A stretch of 8,206 bases of DNA, taken from the NCBI GenBank assembly GCA_025454075.1, contig JALOPD010000157.1, positions 1-8,206 on the forward strand, read 5' to 3'. This stretch comes from Desulfobacterales bacterium. GTDB taxonomy: Bacteria; Desulfobacterota; Desulfobacteria; Desulfobacterales; UBA2174_A. The notes beneath the pieces are model-generated. The model had not been told where the DNA came from. It saw nothing but the letters and a program-made list of their open reading frames with translations, and made no database searches. The position numbers were made by a program, and so were the translations under genes. The stretch's first letter is position 1; each line of letters opens with the position of its first letter. This document shows, in pieces, positions 1 through 5,953 of the stretch.

Positions 1-584
1 TACAAACCAAGCTCCTCGAACGCTCTTGCCAGTTTTTGTTCCCGGAGAAGCGCCTCCGCGCGGCGGTGCGCTTGCGTCATCTTGTCCGGCCCCATTTTTT
101 CAGGCAAACCAGTGGGCTCAACATCGACCGCCACGAAGTAGAGCGCCTGGATGAGGCCGAACATCCAGATGCCGAGCGCCCAGCCGCAGGGGCCCGGCGG
201 CTGCAGCAGCCAGGACATTGCCAGGCCGGCCGGGCAGGTGAGCGCCTCTGTGCAGAGGCGCCGGGCCATCGACCCCGGGAAGCAAATTCCGCTGCGGACC
301 CAGGAGAGGCCGGCGGCGGCCGGGACCACGAAAGCGGTGACGGACCCGGCCGCGGCCAGCACGGCGGAAAGCATGAAAAGCGGGGCGAAAAGGGCCCGCA
401 GGCTGCAGCCGCTCGAGCGGGCGAGAAACACCGAGTACGCAGCCAGACAAAGGAAGATAGCCGCATTTGCGGCGGTTATGCGTGCAGCCGGCCGCAGCGG
501 CAGGCTCACAACGGCTGCCAGCAGCAAGCCCGCCGCCGCTGCAAAGATGATTGAGGCGGTGATCGGAGAGAAGTTTCGGTTCAT
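1..584 (-). CDS. Hypothetical multi-spanning inner-membrane protein (3' end at window edge)
   Basis: An open frame on the minus strand starts at ATG 584 and stays open to position 1, giving 194 codons followed by TA. The next base outside the window therefore decides between a stop (TAA or TAG) and a Tyr codon. The start is supported by GAGG at 591-594, six bases upstream. The product has about four hydrophobic segments: residues 8-28, 36-55, 62-96 and 115-153. A charged tail (155-194) follows, containing a helical stretch around QAHRRAEALLREQ, and is probably cytoplasmic. Cysteines at 46, 60, 101, 111, 117 and 133 are numerous for a small membrane protein. No family is recognised. It lies 3' of the VWA gene on the same strand, but a 284-base repeat-filled gap argues against tight coupling. 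The other frames over this stretch read as Arg/Pro/Gly-rich shadows, whereas this one reads as a coherent membrane protein. Confidence 0.8.
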   Translation of the reverse strand, partial: MNRNFSPITASIIFAAAAGLLLAAVVSLPLRPAARITAANAAIFLCLAAYSVFLARSSGCSLRALFAPLFMLSAVLAAAGSVTAFVVPAAAGLSWVRSGICFPGSMARRLCTEALTCPAGLAMSWLLQPPGPCGWALGIWMFGLIQALYFVAVDVEPTGLPEKMGPDKMTQAHRRAEALLREQKLARAFEELGL

Positions 585-660
585 GGTTTTCCTCGATTCG
601 TGGTGTCGTTGATAAAGCCAGATGCCTTGCACGGTTTTTCCTGGTCATGTCGAGCCTTCA

Positions 661-706
661 CGAATTCCCCCCAACCCCCTTTTCTCAGAGGGGGTTGGGG
701 GATTCG
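661..706. repeat. GC-rich imperfect palindrome (dispersed intergenic repeat type)
   Basis: Two arms of C-runs and G-runs, framed by CGAAT at the left and ATTCG at the right, fold into a long hairpin with one or two bulges around a TTTTCTCAGA centre. The same design (C5-6, two bases, C5, T3, short loop, complementary arm) recurs at 6370-6405. It lies in the gap 3' of the VWA gene and could also stop transcription, but it has no clean T-run after either arm. This palindrome type is common between genes in many bacteria. Confidence 0.75.
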
Positions 707-711
707 GGTTC

Positions 712-780
712 TGTGGGAGCGGCTTCCAGCCGCGAAGTCGATCCGCATCTCATAACGATCGCAACAAGATGCCGCTCCCA
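712..780. repeat. REP-like inverted pair (BIME-like), copy A
   Basis: The left unit TGTGGGAGCGGC-TTCCA-GCCGCGA (712-735) forms a GCGGC/GCCGC hairpin. A second unit in the opposite orientation ends at 780 (TGGGAGCGGC-ATCTT-GTTGCGA read on the minus strand). Units with the same TGTGGGAG start recur at 2527-2602, 6611-6640 and 6797-6891. The unit resembles Pseudomonas-type REP sequences mobilised by RAYT (REP-associated tyrosine) transposases. No such transposase is present in this window. Confidence 0.8.
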
Positions 781-803
781 ACGGGCAAGCCATTAGACCT
801 GTT

Positions 804-866
804 GCACTCATAACTCATAACTCAAAACTTCAAATTCGTTACTCGTTGCTCGTTACTCGTTACTTT
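804..866. repeat. Degenerate heptamer tandem array, nine units
   Basis: Read in steps of seven from 804, the bases are GCACTCA, TAACTCA (twice), AAACTTC, AAATTCG, TTACTCG, TTGCTCG, TTACTCG, TTACTTT. Neighbouring units are most alike and the unit drifts from TAACTCA to TTACTCG along the array. It ends two bases from the stop codon of the minus-strand VWA gene (869). Similar 7-bp arrays are known as STRR sequences in cyanobacteria. No coding role is seen. Confidence 0.8.
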
Positions 867-868
867 CT

Positions 869-2290
869 TCAATTGGCCCTCCTGTTCGAGTACCCCTCGT
901 ACTGCATGGCTTTCGAACCGGACTTCTGCTTTTCCATGACGGCCGCCGGCGGGCCCTGGAAGGTTTCGTCGACCCTCTTCTTCAGGTCCTTCACGTCGCT
1001 TTCCAGGTTGCGGGCGATCCCGGGGGATTTGACGACGGCGTTCAGGGACTTCTGCTCCCTTTCGTAGGAGTCGATGCGCTGGTGCGCGGCGGAGGCGTTC
1101 CCGGCGCTGATGTCGGCGGCAACCTCCTGCTTGAGGCGGTTGTAATCCTCCTTCAGGACCTTTTCCTCCCAGCGGGTGCGGTCGATGGAGGAGAGGACCC
1201 GGGCCTCGTCGCCGACGCAGGCGATGGTGAAGGCGTTCTCAAGGAAAGCTTCGTGGGGCCGGCCGTTGTGCCGGTAGCGGGCCGTGACGCGGCCGATCGG
1301 GAACAGGGCCTCTTCGCTCGTCGGCACCTGGAGGGTCAGGAATATCCGGCGGGTCTGGCCGGCGCTCAAACTGCCGGGGTGGAACGACACCGTATCGCCG
1401 CTGACGGTGAGCGGGTATCCGGACGCATCCACGACACGCACCCCCGGGGGCAGGACCAGGCTGAGCGCGATGCCGGTGGCCGCAGCGGATTTCACGGCCA
1501 GGAACTCCTTCTGAAATATTTCGGCGAACGCCGCCGGGTTGTCCATGTAGTAGTACGAGCCGGCGCCCTGGTCGGCGATCCGGGTCATCAGGAATTCGTT
1601 GAAATCGGCGCCGACGCCCACGGTGCTCACGGCGAACTCCTGTCCGGCCGCGACCGCCGCCATCCGCCCGAGCGCGGCCGGGTCGGTCACGCCGCGGTTG
1701 GCCAGGCCGTCTGAGATCAGGATCACCCTCCCCGGGTGCCCCGGCCGGCCGGCGGCCGTGATCAGGTCGACGCCCGCGCGCAGCCCGTCCCCCAGGTTGG
1801 TGGCGCCGCCGGAATAAATGCCGTCTATCGCGGACCGGATCCCCCGGCGGTTGCCATCGGTCACGGCCAGCAGATCGCAGTGTTTCTGGACGGCGTCGGA
1901 GTAGCTGAACAGCGCAAAGCGATCGCGCTCCGTCAGGCCGGCGACGAGGCTCAGCAGGGACCGGCGGGCATACTCCAGCTTCGGGCCCTGCATGGACCCG
2001 CTGCGGTCCAGGACCACGACGAAATCGATGCCGCGGTCGCCCGTGGGCGGCCCTTCACCGCCGGGGGCGGCCGACAGCACGAGTTCGAGGCTGGCCCTGC
2101 CGGAGGATCCTTTCAGCACATGGGTTTGGACCAGGTGGCCGGAGAGGCCCAGGGGGCCGCTGCCCGAAAAGACGATCGGCGGTGGCGGCGGGGCGGCGTG
2201 CCGGCCCTTCCCGGCGTAGGCCATGGCCGCCCCGGTGGCGGCGATCAGGGCCAGGATGAGGATGAAGGACTTCAAGCGCGGTCGTTGCAT
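869..2290 (-). CDS. Exported von Willebrand factor A (VWA) domain protein
   Basis: The start at 2290 is chosen because AAGGAG (2298-2303 on the minus strand) sits seven bases upstream and a clean signal sequence follows. An in-frame ATG at 2353 would bury that signal. The 473-aa product has a basic N-terminus and hydrophobic stretch (8-25) ending in an AYA-like cleavage site, then a Pro-rich linker (34-39). A VWA domain spans about 88-265 and carries a complete metal-ion-dependent adhesion site: DRSGS (D95, S97, S99), T164 in GGATNLGDG, and D194 in ISDG. A beta-rich segment follows (270-355), then a charged helical tail (360-445). VWA domains bind protein ligands through a divalent metal. Similar proteins are often annotated as Ca-activated chloride channel homologues (YfbK-like), but no channel function follows from that. 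It probably acts in the periplasm or on the cell surface. It is divergent from the two-component system and may be controlled by it (inference). The ligand is unknown. Confidence 0.93.
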   Translation of the reverse strand: MQRPRLKSFILILALIAATGAAMAYAGKGRHAAPPPPPIVFSGSGPLGLSGHLVQTHVLKGSSGRASLELVLSAAPGGEGPPTGDRGIDFVVVLDRSGSMQGPKLEYARRSLLSLVAGLTERDRFALFSYSDAVQKHCDLLAVTDGNRRGIRSAIDGIYSGGATNLGDGLRAGVDLITAAGRPGHPGRVILISDGLANRGVTDPAALGRMAAVAAGQEFAVSTVGVGADFNEFLMTRIADQGAGSYYYMDNPAAFAEIFQKEFLAVKSAAATGIALSLVLPPGVRVVDASGYPLTVSGDTVSFHPGSLSAGQTRRIFLTLQVPTSEEALFPIGRVTARYRHNGRPHEAFLENAFTIACVGDEARVLSSIDRTRWEEKVLKEDYNRLKQEVAADISAGNASAAHQRIDSYEREQKSLNAVVKSPGIARNLESDVKDLKKRVDETFQGPPAAVMEKQKSGSKAMQYEGYSNRRAN

Positions 2291-2297
2291 GGGGTTG

Positions 2298-2303
2298 CTC
2301 CTT
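2298..2303 (-). promoter_or_regulatory. Ribosome binding site of the VWA gene
   Basis: AAGGAG read on the minus strand, seven bases before ATG 2290. It decides the start in favour of 2290 over the in-frame ATG at 2353, which would add 21 residues ahead of the signal peptide. Confidence 0.8.
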
Positions 2304-2393
2304 TCGTTGGGTTGCGATGCGACGCAAGCAGATGGTTTCCGCTCACGGCTCATATTCTCGGGCCGAATCGGCGAAAGCTCAATTCAAACCACT

Positions 2394-2430
2394 GCAAAAC
2401 GACGAGGTCGATCTTTTGCAAAACTTTTGC
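2394..2430. promoter_or_regulatory. Cluster of GCAAAA/TTTTGC motifs in the divergent control region
   Basis: Within 37 bases the hexamer occurs four times in alternating orientation: GCAAAA 2394-2399, TTTTGC 2414-2419, GCAAAA 2418-2423 (the two overlapping as TTTTGCAAAA) and TTTTGC 2425-2430. The TTTTGC copies are 11 bp apart, about one helix turn. The cluster lies between the VWA gene and the response-regulator gene, so it could be an operator acting on either. The regulator bound is not known. Confidence 0.4.
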
Positions 2431-2458
2431 TTTTATCCCGGCGGGTGCCGGGATAAAA
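2431..2458. promoter_or_regulatory. Perfect 12-bp hairpin in the divergent control region
   Basis: TTTTATCCCGGC, a four-base loop GGGT, then GCCGGGATAAAA. The stem has no mismatch and directly follows the GCAAAA cluster. On either strand the U-rich side lies within the stem, not after it, so it is a weak candidate for a classical terminator. It could be a symmetric binding site or a 5'-leader hairpin of the VWA transcript, whose start codon is about 140 bases away. Confidence 0.6.
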
Positions 2459-2526
2459 TAGGCAAAGAAACTGAAGCGCAACGTTCGTCAAACACCAAAC
2501 ATTTCAACGAAAGTCGTCGTCTTTTC

Positions 2527-2602
2527 TGTGGGAGCGGCGCCTGTCCTCGGCGAAAGCCGGGGATTCCAGCCGCGACGATCGAGGCTGAAAGCCTCTCCCA
2601 CA
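2527..2602. repeat. REP-like composite inverted pair, copy B
   Basis: The left unit begins TGTGGGAGCGGC and closes with GCCGCGA. Between them sits an insert holding a nested hairpin CCTCGGC-GAAA-GCCGGGG (2545-2562). The right unit, read on the minus strand, is TGTGGGAGAGGC-TTTCA-GCCTCGA. The whole element is the reverse-complement counterpart of 6797-6891, which has a longer spacer. It sits in the gap before the response-regulator gene. Confidence 0.85.
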
Positions 2603-2650
2603 AAAAGCAACATTACCGGCCGATAAAGGGCTGGCCGTTATGGCCCGCTT

Positions 2651-2692
2651 GACACAGAACACAAAACGCCAAACACAAAACACGAAGCCCTT
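2651..2692. repeat. Heptamer tandem array abutting the response-regulator start codon
   Basis: Read in steps of seven: GACACAG, AACACAA, AACGCCA, AACACAA, AACACGA, AGCCCTT, then the ATG at 2693. Consensus AACACAA. The array occupies the place of the 5' leader and leaves only GAAG (2684-2687) as a weak ribosome site. A TTGACA hexamer at 2649-2654 overlaps its left edge, but no convincing -10 box follows. Confidence 0.7.
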
Positions 2693-3391
2693 ATGAAACA
2701 AGCCAAAGCCAGGATTCTGGTGGTGGAGGACGATGCGGCCCTCTTGCAGGGGCTCATGGACGTGCTGGTGTTCAACGGCTACGAGGTGCGCGGGATCCCG
2801 CAGGGCCGCGAGGGCCTGCGGGTTGCGCTGGAGCACCCGTGCGACCTCGTGCTGCTCGACGTGATGCTGCCCGGTCTGGACGGCCTGTCCGTCTGCCGGG
2901 AGATCCGGTGCCGCAAGCCGAACCAGGCCGTGGTCATGATCACCGCCAAGGGCGCTGAGGACGATATCGTCGCCGGGTTCAAGGCCGGTGCGGACGACTA
3001 CATCCCCAAGCCGTTCTCACTGCGGGAGCTGATGGTGCGGGTCGAGGCGGTGCTGCGGCGGGCGGGGAAAAACACCGGCGAACAAACGCTCGTGCTGGGC
3101 GACATTCGTTTCGACGGGCACCACCTGGTGGCCGAATGCCGGGGCCGCTCGGTGGAGATCACCCGCCGCGAAATGGACATCGTCGCCTACCTGCACCGTA
3201 ACTCGCATCGCATCGTCGGCAAGAAAGAGCTGCTCACCGAGGTGTGGCAGTATGCCGACGCCGGCATCGAAACCCGCACGGTGGATATCCACATGCTGAA
3301 GCTCCGCAAAAAAATTACGGAGCTTGCCGGGGGCGGCCCCTTCATCACCACCGTGCGCGGCGAAGGCTACCGGCTGGACACGACGACATGA
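2693..3391 (+). CDS. OmpR/PhoB-family DNA-binding response regulator
   Basis: The 232-aa product has the usual length and layout of this family. A receiver domain (about 7-118) has the acidic pocket E12-D13-D14, the phosphoacceptor D56 in LVLLD, T84, and K106 in DDYIPKPF. A C-terminal winged helix (about 132-228) has a recognition helix near 193-207 (ETRTVDIHMLKLRKKI) and the wing TTVRGEGYRL. All catalytic residues are present, so it should accept phosphate from a kinase and bind DNA as a dimer. The partner is the next gene, which overlaps by four bases. The leader is unusual: a heptamer array reaches the ATG and the ribosome site is weak. Targets are not visible from sequence. The cytoplasm is its site of action. 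The divergent VWA gene is a plausible target (inference). Confidence 0.96.
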   Translation: MKQAKARILVVEDDAALLQGLMDVLVFNGYEVRGIPQGREGLRVALEHPCDLVLLDVMLPGLDGLSVCREIRCRKPNQAVVMITAKGAEDDIVAGFKAGADDYIPKPFSLRELMVRVEAVLRRAGKNTGEQTLVLGDIRFDGHHLVAECRGRSVEITRREMDIVAYLHRNSHRIVGKKELLTEVWQYADAGIETRTVDIHMLKLRKKITELAGGGPFITTVRGEGYRLDTTT

Positions 3392-5238
3392 AATCCCTCA
3401 GACGGCTGATCCTGATTTTCGCTCTCGGGCTGGCCCTGCCGCTCGGCTACCTGGTGGTCCAGTCCTACCGCAGCCTGGAAGCCGAAGAGGCCGCGACCCT
3501 CGGCTTTTTCGCGGAAGCCCTCTTCGACGAGATGCAGGCGTCCGCGTCCGCCCTCATCCGGCGCGAGGAGACCCGCCCCATCGATGCCTACACCGACCCG
3601 GCCGCCCCGGCTTTGTCCGGCCTGCCGGCCGAGGAGTACATCCGGGGGTATTTCCAGAACAACCCCGACGGGAGCTTCCAGACGCCGCATCGAGCCGCCG
3701 CCGCGGGCGCATGGGCCTCCCGGGTGGCCGAGCTGGAAGAGGCCAACCGCGTGTTCAACCGCAAGCGGGCCGATGCCACGGACCGGATCCGGCCGGAGGT
3801 CGACGAGGCGCTGCCGGATGAGAAGCGCAAGGACCAGGCGGGATTCGCCGGGCGATACCTGGACCTGTCTCGCTCCCAGCGGTCCAAGAACTACCTGGGC
3901 GAGCGGGACAGCCGACTCGAAACGGTGACACCGGGGCAGGCGTCCAGCTTGGCCCAATCGGAAAAGAAGCCGGCGGCGGCACCACCGGCCATGGCCGGCG
4001 GGGCGGAGCGGGAGCGGCAGCCGGCGGATGCTCAGGTAAAGGCCGCGCAGGAATCGGCGGCCGGCGCCGACTCTTCCCGCCCGGCGGTGCCGCCCCGGGA
4101 GGGCGAGGTCCAGGAGGTCCAGGCGGAGGTGGCCCCGTTTCAGTCCGTTTTCATCGACGACGGCCGGGTGTTCACCTTCCGGCGCATCCTGATCGACCGC
4201 CGCATATACCGGCAGGGGTTCGTCCTTCAGCTGGACCCCTTCCTGGCCGATCTGATCCGCAGCCACTTCAGCGCACAGCCCATGGCGCGCTTCACCCACC
4301 TGCGGCTGCGGGCGGTCGACCAGGGCCGCGACGTGCGGGTGGTGGAGAGCGGCGCCGCCTCCGAGCGGCCCCGCATCGTCCTGAACCGGACGTTTCCCGC
4401 GCCGTTTGGCTTTCTGCGCGCGACGCTTTCCAGCGACGCCTACCCGCCCTCGGCGGGCCGCCGCACCCTGAACCTGGCGCTTCTAACCCTGGCCGGCGTG
4501 GTCGTGGCCGGCTTGCTCGCCATCCATCACAGCGCCAAGAAGGTCGTGGATCTCTCCGAGCGCCAGTCGCGGTTCGTCTCCTCGGTGACCCACGAGCTCA
4601 AGACGCCGCTCACCAACATCCGCATGTACATCGAGATGCTGGAGCAGGGCGTGGCGCGGGACACGGAGAAGGAGCAGGCCTATTTCCGGATCGTGCAGTC
4701 CGAGGGCGCGCGCCTGTCGCGGTTGATCACCAACGTGCTCGAGTTGTCCAAGCTCGAGAAAAAGCACCGCCGCCCCGACCTCCAGGCGGGGAGATTCGAC
4801 GAGGTGCTCAAGGAAGTCGAGGGCCTGATGGCCGAGCCCCTCCGGCAGGCCGGGTTTGTCCTGAAGTGCGAAAACGGTCTGACGCGCCCGTTTCGCTATG
4901 ACCGGGAGGTCATGGTCCAGGTCCTGATCAACCTGATCGAAAACAGCGTCAAGTTCGGCGCCTCCGCGGCAGCGAAGGCGATCACGGTCCGCCTGCGCGA
5001 GGAAGGGGAGCGGGTGCGGCTCGAGGTGGTCGACAGCGGGCCGGGCATTCCCGCCCGGGATGTGAAAAAGATCTTCAACGAATTTTACCGCGCCGAGAAT
5101 GCGGTGACCTCCGCCGCAGGCGGGACCGGCATCGGGCTGGCCCTGGTCAGGCGCTTCGTGAGCCTGCTGGGCGGTCGGGTCTCCGCATCGAACAACGCGG
5201 GCCCCGGCTGTACCATCGCCATCGACCTGCCCCGTTAA
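3388..5238 (+). CDS. Membrane sensor histidine kinase with large extracytoplasmic domain
   Basis: The start is the ATG at 3388, which overlaps the regulator's stop as ATGA, so translation is probably coupled. An upstream in-frame ATG at 3244 lies inside the regulator and adds an implausible His/Arg-rich leader. The 616-aa product has TM1 (about 5-24), an extracytoplasmic region (25-360), TM2 (about 361-380), and a HisKA domain with phosphoacceptor H402 in SSVTHELKTPLTN. The HATPase_c domain (about 500-616) has the N box NLIENS (515-520), G1 DSGPGIP (549-555), F box IFNEFYRAEN and G2 GGTGIGLALV (578-587). All catalytic boxes are intact. The sensor region has two folded-looking parts (25-180 and 250-355) split by an Ala/Pro/Glu/Gln-rich stretch (about 183-250). 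It contains no Cys and matches no sensor family I recognise, so the signal is unknown. The partner is the adjacent response regulator. Confidence 0.95.
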   Translation: MKSLRRLILIFALGLALPLGYLVVQSYRSLEAEEAATLGFFAEALFDEMQASASALIRREETRPIDAYTDPAAPALSGLPAEEYIRGYFQNNPDGSFQTPHRAAAAGAWASRVAELEEANRVFNRKRADATDRIRPEVDEALPDEKRKDQAGFAGRYLDLSRSQRSKNYLGERDSRLETVTPGQASSLAQSEKKPAAAPPAMAGGAERERQPADAQVKAAQESAAGADSSRPAVPPREGEVQEVQAEVAPFQSVFIDDGRVFTFRRILIDRRIYRQGFVLQLDPFLADLIRSHFSAQPMARFTHLRLRAVDQGRDVRVVESGAASERPRIVLNRTFPAPFGFLRATLSSDAYPPSAGRRTLNLALLTLAGVVVAGLLAIHHSAKKVVDLSERQSRFVSSVTHELKTPLTNIRMYIEMLEQGVARDTEKEQAYFRIVQSEGARLSRLITNVLELSKLEKKHRRPDLQAGRFDEVLKEVEGLMAEPLRQAGFVLKCENGLTRPFRYDREVMVQVLINLIENSVKFGASAAAKAITVRLREEGERVRLEVVDSGPGIPARDVKKIFNEFYRAENAVTSAAGGTGIGLALVRRFVSLLGGRVSASNNAGPGCTIAIDLPR

Positions 5239-5317
5239 AAAATCGTGACTGAAAGCCGTTCCGACAGATCTGAGCATCGAATACATTTAAGGGAGCGGCC
5301 TTCAGTCACGATTTTTT
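5237..5317 (+). terminator. Long inverted repeat after the kinase, probable intrinsic terminator
   Basis: Left arm 5237-5262 (starting within the stop codon) and right arm 5292-5317 pair over 26 positions, with one A-C mismatch and one G-U pair. The core is ATCGTGACTGAA and the 29-base loop contains CAGATCTG. The right arm ends in eight T (5312-5319), so plus-strand transcription from the two-component operon should stop here. The stem is longer than most intrinsic terminators, so the element may also be a remnant of a mobile palindrome. Confidence 0.75.
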
Positions 5318-5423
5318 TTATTGATATTTTTTCCGATTTGAAGCATTAAAATCCATCTTCAAGGCGGTGGTGAGTCAAAGGATTTTTTTAAAACGGGTCT
5401 TGGGTCATCCAGGGGGAGCGATG

Positions 5424-5903
5424 ATGAAGCGAAAGACGGGTTGGGTGGTATTGGGGTTCTTGGCGGCAGGGTTGATCGGCGGCATGCAGGCATTTTCCGG
5501 AACCGAGGCAACCGAAGATATGTGCGTCCCCATGGGGGCCATTGCCTTGAAAGCGCCGGAAGGGGTCAAGTCCCAGCGTTCGGCCGTGAACTTTCCGCAT
5601 GCCCGGCATTTCGATGTCAGCTGCGCCACCTGCCATCACACATGGGGGCTCACCGAACCGATCGTCGGCTGCATGACGGCGGGCTGCCACGATGTGACCG
5701 AGGTCCCCAAGCGGAAAGCCGGGGAGCCCGCCGGCGAAGGGGCCGGCATGGCTTACTTCAAAAACGCCTATCACAAGCTCTGCATCAACTGCCACAAGGA
5801 CATCAAAGCCAAAAACCTGGAGCTTCAGAAGTCCTTGACGCCGCCCGGCAAGAAACTGCCGAACACGGGGCCGGTCTCCTGTTCGGGATGCCACCCTAAA
5901 TGA
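5424..5903 (+). CDS. Tetraheme cytochrome c3 (class III cytochrome c), periplasmic
   Basis: The 159-aa product starts at ATG 5424, with GGGGGAG about five bases upstream. The ATG at 5421 is equally readable. A lysine-rich start and hydrophobic stretch (7-24) form a Sec signal peptide. Four heme sites follow: C67-C70-H71 (CATCH), C83-C88-H89 (a four-residue spacer, as in classical c3), C120-C123-H124 (CINCH) and C153-C156-H157 (CSGCH). The expected distal ligands are present: H59 and H62 (PHARH), H72 and H117. All eight heme-iron histidines are therefore accounted for. In sulfate reducers this family shuttles low-potential electrons between periplasmic hydrogenases or formate dehydrogenases and membrane complexes. 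An extra C34 near the mature N-terminus is not in a heme motif and is not a lipobox. A weak TTGATA (5321-5326) lies upstream without a well-spaced -10. It appears to be transcribed alone. Confidence 0.95.
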   Translation: MKRKTGWVVLGFLAAGLIGGMQAFSGTEATEDMCVPMGAIALKAPEGVKSQRSAVNFPHARHFDVSCATCHHTWGLTEPIVGCMTAGCHDVTEVPKRKAGEPAGEGAGMAYFKNAYHKLCINCHKDIKAKNLELQKSLTPPGKKLPNTGPVSCSGCHPK

Positions 5904-5943
5904 ATTTTCCCGGCCCCGGGAGAAAGGGGCCGGGAAAATTCAT
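5900..5943. terminator. Perfect 18-bp palindrome between convergent genes
   Basis: Arms ATGAATTTTCCCGGCCCC (5900-5917) and its complement (5926-5943) enclose the eight-base loop GGGAGAAA. The arm includes the cytochrome stop codon TGA (5901-5903). It fills the 50-base gap to the convergent 120-aa gene, so a two-way terminator is the likely role. Neither strand has a U-run after the stem, so termination or 3'-end protection by this hairpin is inferred. Confidence 0.6.
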
Positions 5944-5953
5944 GTCGAGCCGG

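Noticed and set aside
36..648. Several overlapping frames on both strands of 100-180 codons besides the membrane protein
   Set aside because: They read as Arg/Pro/Gly-rich, lack good ribosome sites and overlap a coherent membrane-protein frame starting at 584 on the minus strand.
581..811. Minus-strand frame of 76 codons in the first gap
   Set aside because: It is made up mostly of the GC palindrome and REP unit, has no ribosome site, and overlaps the start of the membrane-protein gene.
804..866. CRISPR-like array
   Set aside because: The units are 7 bp with no spacers, so it is a simple tandem array.
1082..2461. Long plus-strand frames opposite the VWA gene
   Set aside because: Shadows of a GC-rich gene; the minus strand has signal peptide, complete VWA motifs and a ribosome site.
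2649..2677. Promoter for the response regulator based on TTGACA at 2649-2654
   Set aside because: The -35 hexamer is perfect, but at 16-18 bases only AACACA-like sequence follows, which is part of the heptamer array and not a credible -10 box.
3244..3387. Upstream in-frame extension of the kinase
   Set aside because: It lies inside the response-regulator gene and encodes a His/Arg-rich leader; ATGA overlap at 3388 with TM1 directly after is the better start.
3367..4299. Long minus-strand frame of 310 codons opposite the kinase sensor region
   Set aside because: The composition is Gly/Arg/Leu-rich without motifs. The plus strand continues the kinase in frame from TM1 to the catalytic domains.
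5321..5352. Promoter for the cytochrome gene: TTGATA (5321-5326) with CATTAA or TAAAAT
   Set aside because: CATTAA has the right 17-base spacing but a poor match; TAAAAT matches well but at 20 bases. Too ambiguous to list as a feature.
5421..5903. Lipoprotein status for the cytochrome because of C34
   Set aside because: C34 lies after MQAFSGTEATEDM and is not preceded by a lipobox; the signal peptide looks like an ordinary Sec type.
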